64,000 bases of DNA, taken from Sva-07 sp963716095. GTDB taxonomy: Bacteria; Actinomycetota; Acidimicrobiia; Acidimicrobiales; Ilumatobacteraceae. Each line of letters starts with the position of its first letter. Position 1 is the first letter of the stretch. Below, one piece after another: positions 17,394 to 26,389 of the stretch. The position numbers were made by a program, and so were the translations under genes. The stretch is taken from positions 594,254 to 658,253 of the forward strand of contig CAVQSV010000018.1 of assembly GCA_963716095.1 (NCBI GenBank). The letters run 5' to 3'. A model generated the notes under the pieces. The model was not told the origin of the DNA. It saw only the letters and a list, made by a program, of their open reading frames with translations, and ran no database searches.

Positions 17394-18743
17394 GATGGGC
17401 CTCCAGGGTTGGTGTGGGGGTCGGTGTGGCCGTCGGCGTGGCGGTCGATGTCGAAACGCAGGAAGTGCGTGGCACACGAGATGCACGGGTCGTAGTTGCG
17501 GATCACCTGTTCACAGCGGTGGCCCAGATCGTGATCGTCGAGGTCGAGGTGCGACTGCACGAAGTCGCGCAGGTCGGCCTCGATGGCGATCTGGTTCTGC
17601 GAGGTCGGTGGCACGATCTGGGCGTCGAGGATCGTGCCGCCTGCGTCGAGTTCGTAGCGGTGGTACAGCAGACCCTCGCGGCGCCTCGGTGGCAGCGCGC
17701 CCGACGCCGGCGACCGCCGCCACCTCGACGAACGGCTCGGGCGGCGGCGAGTAGCCACGAATGATCTGCTGGGCGTGCTCGATCGCCCACATCGTCTCGA
17801 GGCCGCGCACCAGAATGCTGCGGAACGGGTTGGTCTCGACCGGGCCGACACCGACCTCGTCGGCCAGCGAACGCACCGAGTCGGTCAACAGGTCGTGGTT
17901 GTTCATCCAGCGCGCCAGCGGGCCGACCTGATAGCGCCGGTCGTCGTCGAGCACCGCGTGCAGCGCCGTCGAGTGTTCGACGTGGATCTCACGGATCCGC
18001 TCGCCGTACTCGACGACGTCGAGGTCGAGCCCGAGGTTCGAGACGACCCGTCCCTCGTTCAACGGGTACTCGTCGGGGTGACGCAGCGAGACGAACTCGG
18101 TGTGCTCGGCGAGGCGGTCGGGGATGCTGGGGAACTCGAATCCCGCCGTCCAGCGCACCATCGCCACCGCGGCGGCGTGCGCACGTTCGAGGTCGGGCAG
18201 CAGGTCGTCGAGTTCGGCCCGGCTCGGGGCACGGTAGAAGCCGCCGAGGCGGACGTTCACCGGATGAATCGGGCGTCCGCCGACCACCTCCATGATCCGG
18301 TTGCCGGTCTTCTTCAGGTGCAGCACCTCGGTCATCAGCTCCGGTTGCTGCGCGGCGATCACGATGCCCGAGTCGACCCGCAAGAAGTCGGGCGCGTGCA
18401 GGAACGCGATGTGCAGCACGTGGCTCTCGATCCACTCGCCGCAGTAGAGGAGGCGACGCAGATCGCGGATCGCACCGCTCACCTCGACACCGGCGAGCTG
18501 CTCGATCGCGTGTGCTGCGCTCATCTGGTAGGCGACCGGGCAGATCCCGCAGATGCGCGCCGTGATGTCGACCGGCTCGCGATACGAGCGACCCCGCAGC
18601 AACGCTTCGAACAGGCGCGGCGGTTCGTAGATCTCGAGGCGCACGTCGCTGACCACGCCGTCGTCGACGACGACGTGCATCGCTCCTTCGCCTTCCACCC
18701 GGGTGAGGGTGGGCACGTGCAGGTCGACGTTGCGATGGGTCAC
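17390..18743 (-). CDS. group 3b [NiFe]-hydrogenase alpha (large, catalytic) subunit (frameshifted)
   Basis: This subunit holds the NiFe(CN)2CO centre. The proximal ligand motif is ARICGICPVAYQMSAAHA (about residues 62-79) and the distal motif near the C-terminus is YDPCISCATHFLRFDI. Both cysteine pairs are intact. After the distal histidine, a tail of about 20 residues is present for protease trimming. A single shift near 17690 separates the two halves. The GTG start at 18741-18743 overlaps the delta stop. The closest match by memory is the NADP-linked sulfhydrogenase type of mycobacteria. Confidence 0.9.
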
Positions 18744-19528
18744 GGCGTCGCTCCCTTCCTCGCCAGCTCGACGTGTGTGAACGCCTCGACGTTGAACGTG
18801 TGCAACAAGCGGTCGACCGCGAGGTCATCGAGTCCGAGGTGTCGCAGTTGCGTGCGCAGCGATGCGACGTTGGGAGATTCCATCGGGCCGAAACAGCCGT
18901 AGCAGCCACGATGGAACGACGGACACAGCGCGCCGCATCCGGCTTGGGTGATCGGGCCGAGACATGGCGTGCGGTGGGCGACCATCACGCAGGAGGCCCC
19001 ACGCGCCTTGCACTCGGTGCACACACTGGTGGTGGGCAGCCGTGGCACGTGCCGGTTGAGCAGCGCCCCGAGCACGCCGATCAGTTGGCGACGATCGATC
19101 GGGCAGCCGCGCAGCTCGAGATCGACGGTGACGTGGTCGGCGATCGGCGTCGAGGTGGCCAGCGTGTCGATGTACTCGGGGTGCGCGTAGACGATCGACG
19201 TGAACTCGGTGACGTCGGCCCCGTTGCGCAGCGCTTGGATCCCGCCGGCGGTGGCGCAGGCGCCGAGCGTGACGAGCAGCCCCGACTGGGCGCGGATCTC
19301 GGCGATGCGCTCGCGGTCGTGCTCGGTGGTGATCGAACCCTCGACGAGCGACACGTCGTAGGGCCCGTCGACCATCGCCGAGGTGGCCTCCGGGAAGTAC
19401 GAGATCGCCACGCTGTTCGCGACGGCGAGCAACTCGTCCTCGCAGTCGAGCAGGCTCAGCTGGCAGCCGTCGCACGACGCGAACTTCCACACCGCCAGGG
19501 TCGGGCGAACGTCGAGCATGGCGGTCAT
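18740..19528 (-). CDS. group 3b [NiFe]-hydrogenase delta (small) subunit
   Basis: A 262-residue electron-transfer subunit with three iron-sulfur clusters. The proximal cluster ligands are in FASCDGCQLSLLDCEDELL and VTLGACATAGGIQALRNG. RGCPIDRRQLIGVLGALLN supplies the next ligand. The C-terminal ferredoxin-like section CTECKARGASCVM, CLGPITQAGCGALCP and RGCYGCFGPMESP carries the other two clusters. No Tat signal is present, so the enzyme is cytoplasmic. The ATG at 19526-19528 overlaps the gamma stop (ATGA). Confidence 0.93.
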   Translation of the reverse strand: MTAMLDVRPTLAVWKFASCDGCQLSLLDCEDELLAVANSVAISYFPEATSAMVDGPYDVSLVEGSITTEHDRERIAEIRAQSGLLVTLGACATAGGIQALRNGADVTEFTSIVYAHPEYIDTLATSTPIADHVTVDLELRGCPIDRRQLIGVLGALLNRHVPRLPTTSVCTECKARGASCVMVAHRTPCLGPITQAGCGALCPSFHRGCYGCFGPMESPNVASLRTQLRHLGLDDLAVDRLLHTFNVEAFTHVELARKGATP

Positions 19529-20349
19529 CGCTCCCTCACGTGCATCGCGGTCGCGACGTCGGCGTAGCGCACGACCGGGCCGTCGCGGCACACCATGATC
19601 GGGCCCAACTGGCAGTGCCCGCACCGACCGATGCCGCACTGCATGTTGCGTTCCAGCGTGAGCTGTACCCGATCGGCCGGCATCCCGAGTTCCGCGAGCA
19701 GGTCGCCGGTGATCCGCATCATCACGTCGGGACCGCACAGCAGCGCCGCCGCCGCCGCCCAGTCGACGTCGAGCTGACGAACGACGTCGGGCACGAATCC
19801 CACCAGGCCGGACCAGCCGTCTTCGGCTGCATCGATCGTTTCGATCACTTCGATGCCACCGTCCCGCCAGCGGTCGTACTGCCGGCGGTACAGCAGGTCG
19901 GCGCTGGTGCGAGCACCGACGACGACGATCACGCGGCGGCCCGAACGTCGACGATCGGCAAGGGCGAGGATCGCAGAGCGCAACGGTGCGAGGCCGAGCC
20001 CACCGGCGGCGATCACCACATCGCCGGTGAGCGCATCGAGGTCCCAACCTCGCCCGAACGGCCCACGGATCCACAGCTGGTCTCCCGGTTGCAGCTGATG
20101 CAGCGCCGTCGTGATCGCGCCCGCCTGACGGATCGTGTACTCGTGGTGGTCGCGCACGGTCGCCGACGAGCTGATCGAGATCGCCGCTTCCCCGATCCCG
20201 AACGCTCCGACCATCCCGATCTGCGCCGGCACGAACGGAGCCGGAGCACCGTCGACCGGCGCAACGTCGAGTGTCACCACGCCAGGTGTCTCGGGCACCA
20301 CGGCGCGCACGACGTGGACACGCGGGGCTGCCGCGACGTCAGTGGTCAT
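19525..20349 (-). CDS. group 3b hydrogenase gamma subunit, FAD/NAD(P)-binding reductase
   Basis: A 274-residue diaphorase subunit. The FAD-binding barrel is followed by the NAD(P)-binding GDVVIAAGGLGLAPLRSAIL (about residues 110-129). A C-terminal [2Fe-2S] motif is in RNMQCGIGRCGHCQLGPIM, with a later Cys in VCRDGPV. This is the dihydroorotate-dehydrogenase-electron-transfer (PyrK-like) architecture. The ATG at 20349 is preferred over the upstream GTG (20358) because GGAGGA lies ten bases before it. It would shuttle electrons between NADP(H) and the beta/delta clusters. Confidence 0.9.
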   Translation of the reverse strand: MTTDVAAAPRVHVVRAVVPETPGVVTLDVAPVDGAPAPFVPAQIGMVGAFGIGEAAISISSSATVRDHHEYTIRQAGAITTALHQLQPGDQLWIRGPFGRGWDLDALTGDVVIAAGGLGLAPLRSAILALADRRRSGRRVIVVVGARTSADLLYRRQYDRWRDGGIEVIETIDAAEDGWSGLVGFVPDVVRQLDVDWAAAAALLCGPDVMMRITGDLLAELGMPADRVQLTLERNMQCGIGRCGHCQLGPIMVCRDGPVVRYADVATAMHVRER

Positions 20350-21502
20350 GATGATCACGTCCTCCGGGCGCCGGCACCGGCTCGGCGAGGGCCTCGACTT
20401 CGGCGGTCAGGTCGATGCCGACAGGACACCACGTGATGCAGCGCCCGCACCCGACGCAACCGGACTCACCGAACTGGTCGTGCCACGTGCCGAGCTTGTG
20501 GGTCAGCCACTGCCGGTAGCGGGCCATCGGTGTCGACCGCACGGGGCCCGGACCGAGGCGCGAGTACTCGGCGCTGAAACAGGTGTCCCACACCCGGTCG
20601 CGGTGGGCGATGCCGTCGAGGTCGACCCGGTCGTCGGTGTCGGTGCAGAAGCAGGTCGGGCAGACCGCCGTGCAGTTCCCGCACGTGAGGCAGCGATCCG
20701 CGACGTCACCCCACTGCGGGTGGTCGAGGTCGGCGATCACGACCGTCGCCGCGTCGGACCGCATCGAGCGCTGGTCGACGTGCACGCTGCGACGCAGCGC
20801 GTCGACGCGCTCGATCGTCGGCGGCGGCGCCAGGTCGAGGCCGAGTTCGTCGACCACCGCCCGGCCTGGCTCACTGCAGGCCCTCACCAGATACCAGACG
20901 GCGCCGTCGTCGGCGACCTCGGTGAGCACCAGGTCCGCTCCGTGGTCGTCACCGTCGACGGTCGGCCCGGTTCCGACCGATTCGCAGAAGCACGTCGCCG
21001 CCGGGTGCGAACAGTCGACCGCCACGAGGAACAGCCCGGTTCGAGCAGCGGCGTACGCGGGGTCGGGATATGGCCCGTCGAGCTGCGTGCGGTCGAGCCG
21101 AGCGAGCGCCGCCAGATCGCACGACCGCACGCCGACGACCGCACGCCGACGGGAGGCGTGTGGGCGGACGGTGACGGCGACCGCACCATCCCCCGCGCGC
21201 TCCATCGTCCACACCGGCGCACGCGGCGGATGGACGATCGCCTTGACCGAGTCCGGCCCGACCGCGTACGAGAACCGTCGGCTCGACGAGCCCGATCCCC
21301 GCTCGACCCGGTACGCCCCGCCACCTTGAGCATCCGTGACGTCGATCGGCAGCTCGTCGGCGCTGTCGATCGGCCGCAGACGGATCGCACCGTCGACGAG
21401 GACCGGTGCCAACACCTCGCCGGCGTCGCGATGCAGCACCTCGACCATCCGATCGAGGTCCGAGGCCGACATCAGCCAGGACAGCATCCCCGCTGCTCCC
21501 AT
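20339..21502 (-). CDS. group 3b hydrogenase beta subunit, 4Fe-4S protein
   Basis: A 387-residue iron-sulfur subunit, first gene of the operon. Two C-terminal ferredoxin-like motifs, DRCLTCGNCTAVCPTCFC and SGCVGCGRCITWCPVGIDL, bind [4Fe-4S] clusters. An earlier HPAATCFCESVGTG supplies extra cysteines typical of the HyhB/AnaerobicSulfite-reductase-A family. VVGVRSCDLAALARLD is also family-like. The ATG at 21500-21502 follows a region shared with the divergent PhoD promoter (126 bp). It overlaps the gamma gene by 11 bp. Confidence 0.9.
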   Translation of the reverse strand: MGAAGMLSWLMSASDLDRMVEVLHRDAGEVLAPVLVDGAIRLRPIDSADELPIDVTDAQGGGAYRVERGSGSSSRRFSYAVGPDSVKAIVHPPRAPVWTMERAGDGAVAVTVRPHASRRRAVVGVRSCDLAALARLDRTQLDGPYPDPAYAAARTGLFLVAVDCSHPAATCFCESVGTGPTVDGDDHGADLVLTEVADDGAVWYLVRACSEPGRAVVDELGLDLAPPPTIERVDALRRSVHVDQRSMRSDAATVVIADLDHPQWGDVADRCLTCGNCTAVCPTCFCTDTDDRVDLDGIAHRDRVWDTCFSAEYSRLGPGPVRSTPMARYRQWLTHKLGTWHDQFGESGCVGCGRCITWCPVGIDLTAEVEALAEPVPAPGGRDHHDH

Positions 21503-21628
21503 GGATCCATCCTCTCGAACCGCGCGATCGCCGACCAGAGGAACTGGACCCTTCTGATCCGACAGTCCGATGTGGCAGGGTGGGGCAGTGCGGTGGTGTA
21601 CCGACTGCGCCGCCGGCTCGGAGGAGAC

Positions 21629-23320
21629 ATGACCGACGACCAATGGCCACGACTGTCCCGACGAGGATTTCTCGCCGGAACGATCGCTGCAGCACTCGCG
21701 GCCTGCAGCAGCGACGGGTCGGACTCGGCCACGTCGAGTCCCCCGACCACCGGTGACGCGCCGAGCACCACCAGCAGCAGTTCCAGCGCACCGACCACGA
21801 CGGCGGCGGGCGTCGAGACGACCGTGGCTCCGACGTCGTCGGTGACGTCGGACCCGTTCGCGCTCGGCGTTGCGTCGGGCGATCCGCTCGCCGACTCGGT
21901 GATCCTCTGGACCCGTCTGCTCCCGGAGCAGCCGCTCCCCGACGACGACATCGAGGTCGGCTGGGAAGTCGCCAGCGACGAGGCATTCACCGACGTCGTC
22001 GCCGATGGTACGGCCCCTGCGATCGCGGCACTCGGACACTCGGTGCACGTCGACGCCGGCGGTCTGCAAGCCGACACCGAGTACTGGTACCGCTTCAGCG
22101 TCGGCGAGTTCACCACCGCGCCGGCACGCACCCGCACCTTCGCCGCACCCGGAACCATGCCCGAGAGCTTCCGGTTCGCGTTCTCGTCGTGCCAGAACTG
22201 GGACCAGGGCTACTACGCCGCCTACCGCGATCTGGTCGAGCAGGGCGACATCGATGCGTTCGTGTTCCTCGGCGACTACATCTACGAGTACGCCTCCGGG
22301 GGCTACGCCGACGATCGCAGCCGCCAGACCGGGCAGGACTTCGAGTGCGAAACCGTCGAGCAGTACCGCGAACGGTATGCCCTCTATCAGAGCGATCCGC
22401 TGCTGCAGAACGCTCATGCACTGGTGCCGTGGATCATCACGTGGGACGACCACGAGGTCGACAACAACTACGCCGGCGCGATCTCCGAGAACGACGACGA
22501 CCCGGCGGTGTTCCTCGAGCGGCGCGCCAACGCCTACCAGGTCTGGTACGAGCACATGCCGGTGCGCCTCGACCCACCGGACGGGCCCGGACTACGAGAT
22601 CTACCGGATCGTTCGCGCACGGCGACCTGTTGCGGTTCCACGTGCTCGACACCCGTCAGTACCGCTCCGATCAGCAACGAGGCGAGCCGTTCGTCGAACA
22701 GCTCGGTGATGACGTGCAGGTTCGCGACGAAGCGCTGGCGAACGACCCCGACCAGACGATCCTCGGCGAGACGCAGCGCACCTGGCTGATCGACGGTGTC
22801 GCCGCGTCGAACGCCGTGTGGGACGTGCTCGCCCAACAGGTGTTCATGTTCGGCGGCAATGCCGTCGCCGGGTCGGCTCCGCCGGTCGTGGTCGTCGACA
22901 CCTGGGACGGCTACGCCGCCGACCGGCGGGCGGTACTCGACGCACTCGGCGCGAGCGCCGACAACCTGGTGGTGCTCACCGGCGACTTCCACTCCGCGGC
23001 GGTGGCCGACCTGCGCGCCGACCCGTTCGACACGTCCCTGCCGGTGATCGGTTCGGAGTTCATGGCGTCGAGCATCTCGTCGTCGTTCTTCGACGACGAT
23101 GCCACGGTCGAGACGCTCGTGACCGGAGCGCTCGCCGGCAACCCGCAACTGAAGTGGTTCGACTCACAGCGCGGATACACGGTGTGCGAGGTCACGCCGG
23201 AACGGTGGATTGTCCACCTACCGCGCCGTGGCCGACCAGTTCGACGAGGCGTCACCGGTCTCCACGATCAGTTCGTGGGAAGTCGTCGCCGGCACCCCTG
23301 GCGTCAGCCAGCTGACCTGA
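21629..23320 (+). CDS. PhoD-family phosphodiesterase/alkaline phosphatase, Tat lipoprotein (frameshifted)
   Basis: Releases phosphate from phosphomono- and diesters outside the membrane. The start MTDDQWPRLSRRGFLAGTIA has a twin-arginine motif (SRRGFLAG) and a lipobox (LAAC). A Ser/Thr-rich linker follows. The PhoD N domain has FALGVASGDPLADSVILWTR and the catalytic region has FRFAFSSCQNWDQGYYAAY, VFLGDYIYEY, TWDDHEVDNNY and VVLTGDFHSAAV. Shifts near 22590 (extra G) and 23215 must be corrected. The corrected end is VVAGTPGVSQLT. A GGAGGA site precedes the ATG. Confidence 0.88.
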
Positions 23321-23388
23321 CCCGCATCGGAGCAGACCGAAGCATCCGTACTGACCGCTGACCCTCGATCCCTGCGAAGACGGGACAC

Positions 23389-23577
23389 GTGCGTGCGATC
23401 GGTCGAGCCCTCCTGCGACGTCCCACGACACCGGGTGTCGTCGTCGGGCTCGTGTTCTGGTGGTTCTCGCTCGTTCCCCTCGAGGATGCCGCGCGGGTCG
23501 GTCGTCAGTCGATGACCGTGAGACGCCGAGGCAGGCACAACGTCGCCGGCACCCCCGGCGTCGAGGAGCTCAGCTGA
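23389..23577 (+). other. possible decayed or composite gene remnant
   Basis: A 62-codon GTG frame reads RRPTTPGVVVGLVFWWFSLV, which resembles the hydrophobic N-terminus of an integral membrane hydrolase family whose next residues would be 'LLPR'. It then jumps into a basic stretch and ends VAGTPGVEELS, echoing the PhoD C-terminus VAGTPGVSQLT located 250 bp upstream. The last 8 bp overlap ribH. I see no reason to call it a working gene. It may be debris between PhoD and ribH. Confidence 0.25.
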
Positions 23578-24052
23578 GCGAGTCGAGCACGGCGAGCGTC
23601 TCGAGTGCGGCGAGCGCAGCCTCGGCGCCCTTGTTGGCATTGTCGCCGGCGCGCTCGAGTGCCTGTGCTTCGGTATCGACCGTCAGGATCGCGTTGGTGA
23701 TCACCACGTCGGACACCAGCGACAGCTGCATCAGCCCGGCAGCGCTCGCATCGGACACCACCTCGAAGTGGTACGTGTCACCACGCACCACGGCACCGAG
23801 CGCGACGACGGCGTCGAAGCGTCCCGTCGCGGCGATCGCCGCGACGACCTGCGGGATCTCCAGCGCTCCCGGTACCCACGAGGTGCTGATCGCATCGTCG
23901 GCCACGCCGTGGTCGACCAACGCTCGTCGGGCGCCGTGTTCGAGCCGCTCGACGATCAGGTCGTTGAACCTCGCACACACGAGCGCCACGCGCCGCCCGG
24001 TGCCGTCGACCACGACGTCCGGCGAGTTCGGCGACTTCAGGTTGGCGCTCAC
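23570..24052 (-). CDS. ribH: 6,7-dimethyl-8-ribityllumazine synthase
   Basis: A 160-residue enzyme that joins 5-amino-6-ribitylaminouracil with dihydroxybutanone phosphate. VALVCARFNDLIVERLEHGA binds substrate. ISTSWVPGALEIPQVVAA contains the conserved WVPGAxEiP motif. VVALGAVVRGDTYHFEVVS contains the GAVIRG/H loop with the catalytic histidine. NANKGAEAALAALE is the family end. The ATG overlaps the ribBA stop by 4 bp. Confidence 0.95.
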   Translation of the reverse strand: MSANLKSPNSPDVVVDGTGRRVALVCARFNDLIVERLEHGARRALVDHGVADDAISTSWVPGALEIPQVVAAIAATGRFDAVVALGAVVRGDTYHFEVVSDASAAGLMQLSLVSDVVITNAILTVDTEAQALERAGDNANKGAEAALAALETLAVLDSLS

Positions 24053-25293
24053 GACGCCTCCCCTGCGGGTGCGGCGAGGTCATCCGGCAGCAGATGGCCC
24101 ATCCGGTCGCGTTTCGTGCGCAGGTACTGCTCGGCTTCGGGATGCACTTCCAGATGCAACGGCACACGCTCGGTGATCGTGAGACCGAACCCGTCGAGGC
24201 CGCCGTACTTGGCCGGGTTGTTGGTGAGGAGACGCAGGTTGCGCACGCCGAGCTCGACGAGGATCTGCGCACCGATGCCGTACTCGCGACTGTCGACCGG
24301 GAGACCGAGTTCGAGGTTCGCGTCGACCGTGTCGAGCCCTGCCTCCTGCAGCCCGTAGGCGCGCAGCTTGTGGCTGATCCCGATCCCACGACCCTCGTGG
24401 CCACGCAGGTACACGACGATGCCACGGCCTTCGGCGGCGATCAGGCGCATCGACTCCTGCAGCTGCGGGCCGCAGTCGCACTTGACGCTGGCGAAGATGT
24501 CACCGGTGAGGCACTCGCTGTGCACACGAACCAGCACCGGTTCGTCGCCGGCGGCATCGCCGCACACGAACGCCAGATGAGTCTCGCCGTCGAGTGTGCT
24601 CTCGAACGAATGGCACCGGAAGTCGCCCCATGCGGTGGGGACTCGGGCATCAGCGACGTGCTCGACGAGCTTCTCGTGGCGGCGCCGATACCGCACCAGG
24701 TCGGCGATCGACACGAACAACAGACCGTGTTCGTCGGCGAAGTGACGCAGGTCCGCGCCGCGGGCCATCTCGCCACCATCGAGCACCAACTCGCACAGCA
24801 CGCCGGCCGCAGCGCGGCCGGCCAGGCGGGCCAGGTCGACCGACGCTTCGGTGTGGCCCGTGCGCTTCAACACGCCGCCCGGGCGAGCGCGGAGCGGGAA
24901 GATGTGACCGGGACGGTGGAACTCGGTGGCGCCGACCTCGGTGTCGGCGAGCGCTCGCAGCGTGGACGCCCGGTCGGCCGCCGAGATCCCGGTGGTCGTG
25001 CCCTCGGCGAGATCGACGCTGACCGTGAACGCAGTGCCATGGGCCTCGGTGTGTTGCGAGGCCACCACCATCGCCGGCAGATCGAGTTCGTCGCAGCGCT
25101 CACCGGTGAGCCCGACGCAGATCACGCCCGACGTGTGACGTACGAAGAACGCGATCGCCTCCGGCGTTGCCGCATCGGCGGCCATGATCAGGTCGCCTTC
25201 GTTCTCGCGGTCTTCGTCGTCGGCGACCACGACGATCTCGCCACGTGCGATCGCAGCGATCGCCTCCTCGATGGGATCGAATCGGATGCTCAT
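24049..25293 (-). CDS. ribBA: bifunctional DHBP synthase / GTP cyclohydrolase II
   Basis: A 414-residue fusion. The N-terminal RibB half (about 1-200) has GEIVVVADDEDRENEGDLIM with metal-binding acids, RPGHIFPLRARPGGVLKRTG and GHTEASVDLARLAG. The C-terminal RibA half has VRVHSECLTGDIFASVKCDCG with the zinc cysteines, and YLRGHEGRGIGISHKLRAYG and TNNPAKYGGLDGFGL for GTP binding. The ATG at 25291-25293 overlaps the ribE stop. It supplies both precursors of the lumazine synthase reaction. Confidence 0.96.
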   Translation of the reverse strand: MSIRFDPIEEAIAAIARGEIVVVADDEDRENEGDLIMAADAATPEAIAFFVRHTSGVICVGLTGERCDELDLPAMVVASQHTEAHGTAFTVSVDLAEGTTTGISAADRASTLRALADTEVGATEFHRPGHIFPLRARPGGVLKRTGHTEASVDLARLAGRAAAGVLCELVLDGGEMARGADLRHFADEHGLLFVSIADLVRYRRRHEKLVEHVADARVPTAWGDFRCHSFESTLDGETHLAFVCGDAAGDEPVLVRVHSECLTGDIFASVKCDCGPQLQESMRLIAAEGRGIVVYLRGHEGRGIGISHKLRAYGLQEAGLDTVDANLELGLPVDSREYGIGAQILVELGVRNLRLLTNNPAKYGGLDGFGLTITERVPLHLEVHPEAEQYLRTKRDRMGHLLPDDLAAPAGEAS

Positions 25294-25886
25294 CGGTCTA
25301 CTCCTTGCGTTGTGTCGGCGGCCGCGTAGGCGGACACCAACTTCTCGACGTACTTGGCCATCACGTCGACCTCGAGGTTCACGAGGTCGCCGGGACGTTT
25401 GGCGCCGAGCGTGGTGACGTCGGCGGTGTGGGGGATGATCGCCACGGTGAATCCGTCGTCGAGCGCGTCGACCACGGTGAGGCTGACGCCGTCGACGGTG
25501 ACCGACCCCTTCTCGACCAGGTAGCGGGTCATCCCGGCGGGGACCTTGACGCGCAGGTCCGGCACGGGGTCGACCACCTCGCCGACACCGTCGACGTGTC
25601 CTTGCACGATGTGGCCACCGAGGCGGTCCGACACCTTGACGGCACGTTCGAGGTTGATGCCGTCGCCCGGCTGCAGCCCCGCCAGGCTGGTCCGCGAGAT
25701 CGTCTCGTCGGAGACGTCGGCCTCCCACCAGCCGTCACCGGAGGCCACCACGGTGAGACAGCAGCCGTTCACGGCGATCGAGTCGCCGATCGCTGCATCC
25801 TCGATCACCCGGGTGGCGGCGACCCGCAGCCGGCCGCCATCGAGCGACTCGAGTCGGCCGAGTTCTTCCACGATTCCCGTGAACAT
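25290..25886 (-). CDS. ribE: riboflavin synthase alpha chain
   Basis: A 198-residue enzyme dismutating two lumazines to riboflavin. It has two lumazine-binding repeats. The first opens with MFTGIVEELGRLESLDGG and IAVNGCCLTVV. The second opens with GGHIVQGHVDGVGEVV and VTVDGVSLTVVDALDDGFTV. The start ATG (25884-25886) is one base after a small upstream frame's stop. It is the first recognisable enzyme gene under the FMN riboswitch. The end overlaps ribBA by 4 bp (ATGA). Confidence 0.95.
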   Translation of the reverse strand: MFTGIVEELGRLESLDGGRLRVAATRVIEDAAIGDSIAVNGCCLTVVASGDGWWEADVSDETISRTSLAGLQPGDGINLERAVKVSDRLGGHIVQGHVDGVGEVVDPVPDLRVKVPAGMTRYLVEKGSVTVDGVSLTVVDALDDGFTVAIIPHTADVTTLGAKRPGDLVNLEVDVMAKYVEKLVSAYAAADTTQGVDR

Positions 25887-25887
25887 G

Positions 25888-26043
25888 TCAGGGTCCTTCC
25901 GTCGGTGTTGGTTCGAGCAGGGGGATGAGTTCGATGCGCAGGTCGTCGAGCAGACCCTCGAGGCTGCCGTCCCATTCGATGCACGGATGCACGCGTCCAG
26001 CCGATGCTGCAGGTGCCGATTCCATCGCTGTCGTGTCGTCCAT
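25888..26043 (-). CDS. 51-residue small ORF between FMN riboswitch and ribE
   Basis: The frame starts ATG at 26041-26043, reads MDDTTAMESAPAASAG, then VHPCIEWDGSLEGLLDDLR, and ends at 25888-25890, one base before the ribE ATG. The codon choice is strongly G/C-ended like its neighbours and the product is acidic and compact. It could be a conserved small protein, or a translated leader that couples ribE translation to riboswitch state. A longer in-frame ATG lies at 26085. I do not recognise a family. Confidence 0.45.
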   Translation of the reverse strand: MDDTTAMESAPAASAGRVHPCIEWDGSLEGLLDDLRIELIPLLEPTPTEGP

Positions 26044-26125
26044 GGCCGTCCGTTCGTTCCGAGAACGCGGGCATGGGAACAGCACGGCTCGGCTCGACGC
26101 CCAATCGGGCGCGAACCTCTACCGC

Positions 26126-26262
26126 TACGACCTGCTCCCATCCGGACTCTGACCGTCGGCCCCGGAATTCCACCGGGTCAGCCACACCGATCGAGATCGG
26201 AGGGCTCGCGGGCTCTCACCGCCGGTCGGGACTTCCACCCAACCCCGCAGGTATTCAGTTGT
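26126..26262 (-). promoter_or_regulatory. FMN riboswitch (RFN element)
   Basis: Read on the minus strand, the segment contains the RFN hallmarks in order: a 'gcggggttggg' start, ggaagtcccgaccggcggtg, agcccgcgagcc, then gtggaattccggggccgacg, gtcagagtccggatgggagc and a closing 'aggtcg' stem. These match the conserved core of FMN-binding aptamers that repress riboflavin genes when FMN is plentiful. About 80 bp separate it from the small ORF start, room for an expression platform. Confidence 0.93.
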
Positions 26263-26320
26263 GCCGACGACGCTACCGGCGAGCAGGCGACCGGACCCGA
26301 TCGTGCCCCACCTCACCACT

Positions 26321-26376
26321 CACGTTTGTGTTGCAGTTCGGAGGGACCGCCCCACCGGAAGTGCAACGCGAACGTG
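26321..26376. repeat. spaced imperfect palindrome upstream of the riboswitch
   Basis: Left cacgtttgtgttgcagttc and right gaagtgcaacgcgaacgtg pair over 19 positions with three or four mismatches, around a GC-rich centre. It lies between the end of the Rpf-like gene and the riboswitch start, both on the minus strand. It may be a terminator for rib upstream readthrough, a promoter operator, or a relative of the other intergenic palindromes. Confidence 0.5.
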
Positions 26377-26389
26377 GGGGGTTCGGTCG

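Noticed and set aside
17690..18743. Programmed frameshift in the hydrogenase alpha subunit
   Set aside because: No slippery heptamer or pseudoknot was evident, and similar breaks occur in unrelated genes across the window. Sequence error explains all of them.
20135..21600. Upstream part of the frame that contains PhoD
   Set aside because: It is antisense to hydrogenase beta and gamma subunits, which have cluster-binding motifs. PhoD starts at 21629 with a Tat signal and Shine-Dalgarno site.
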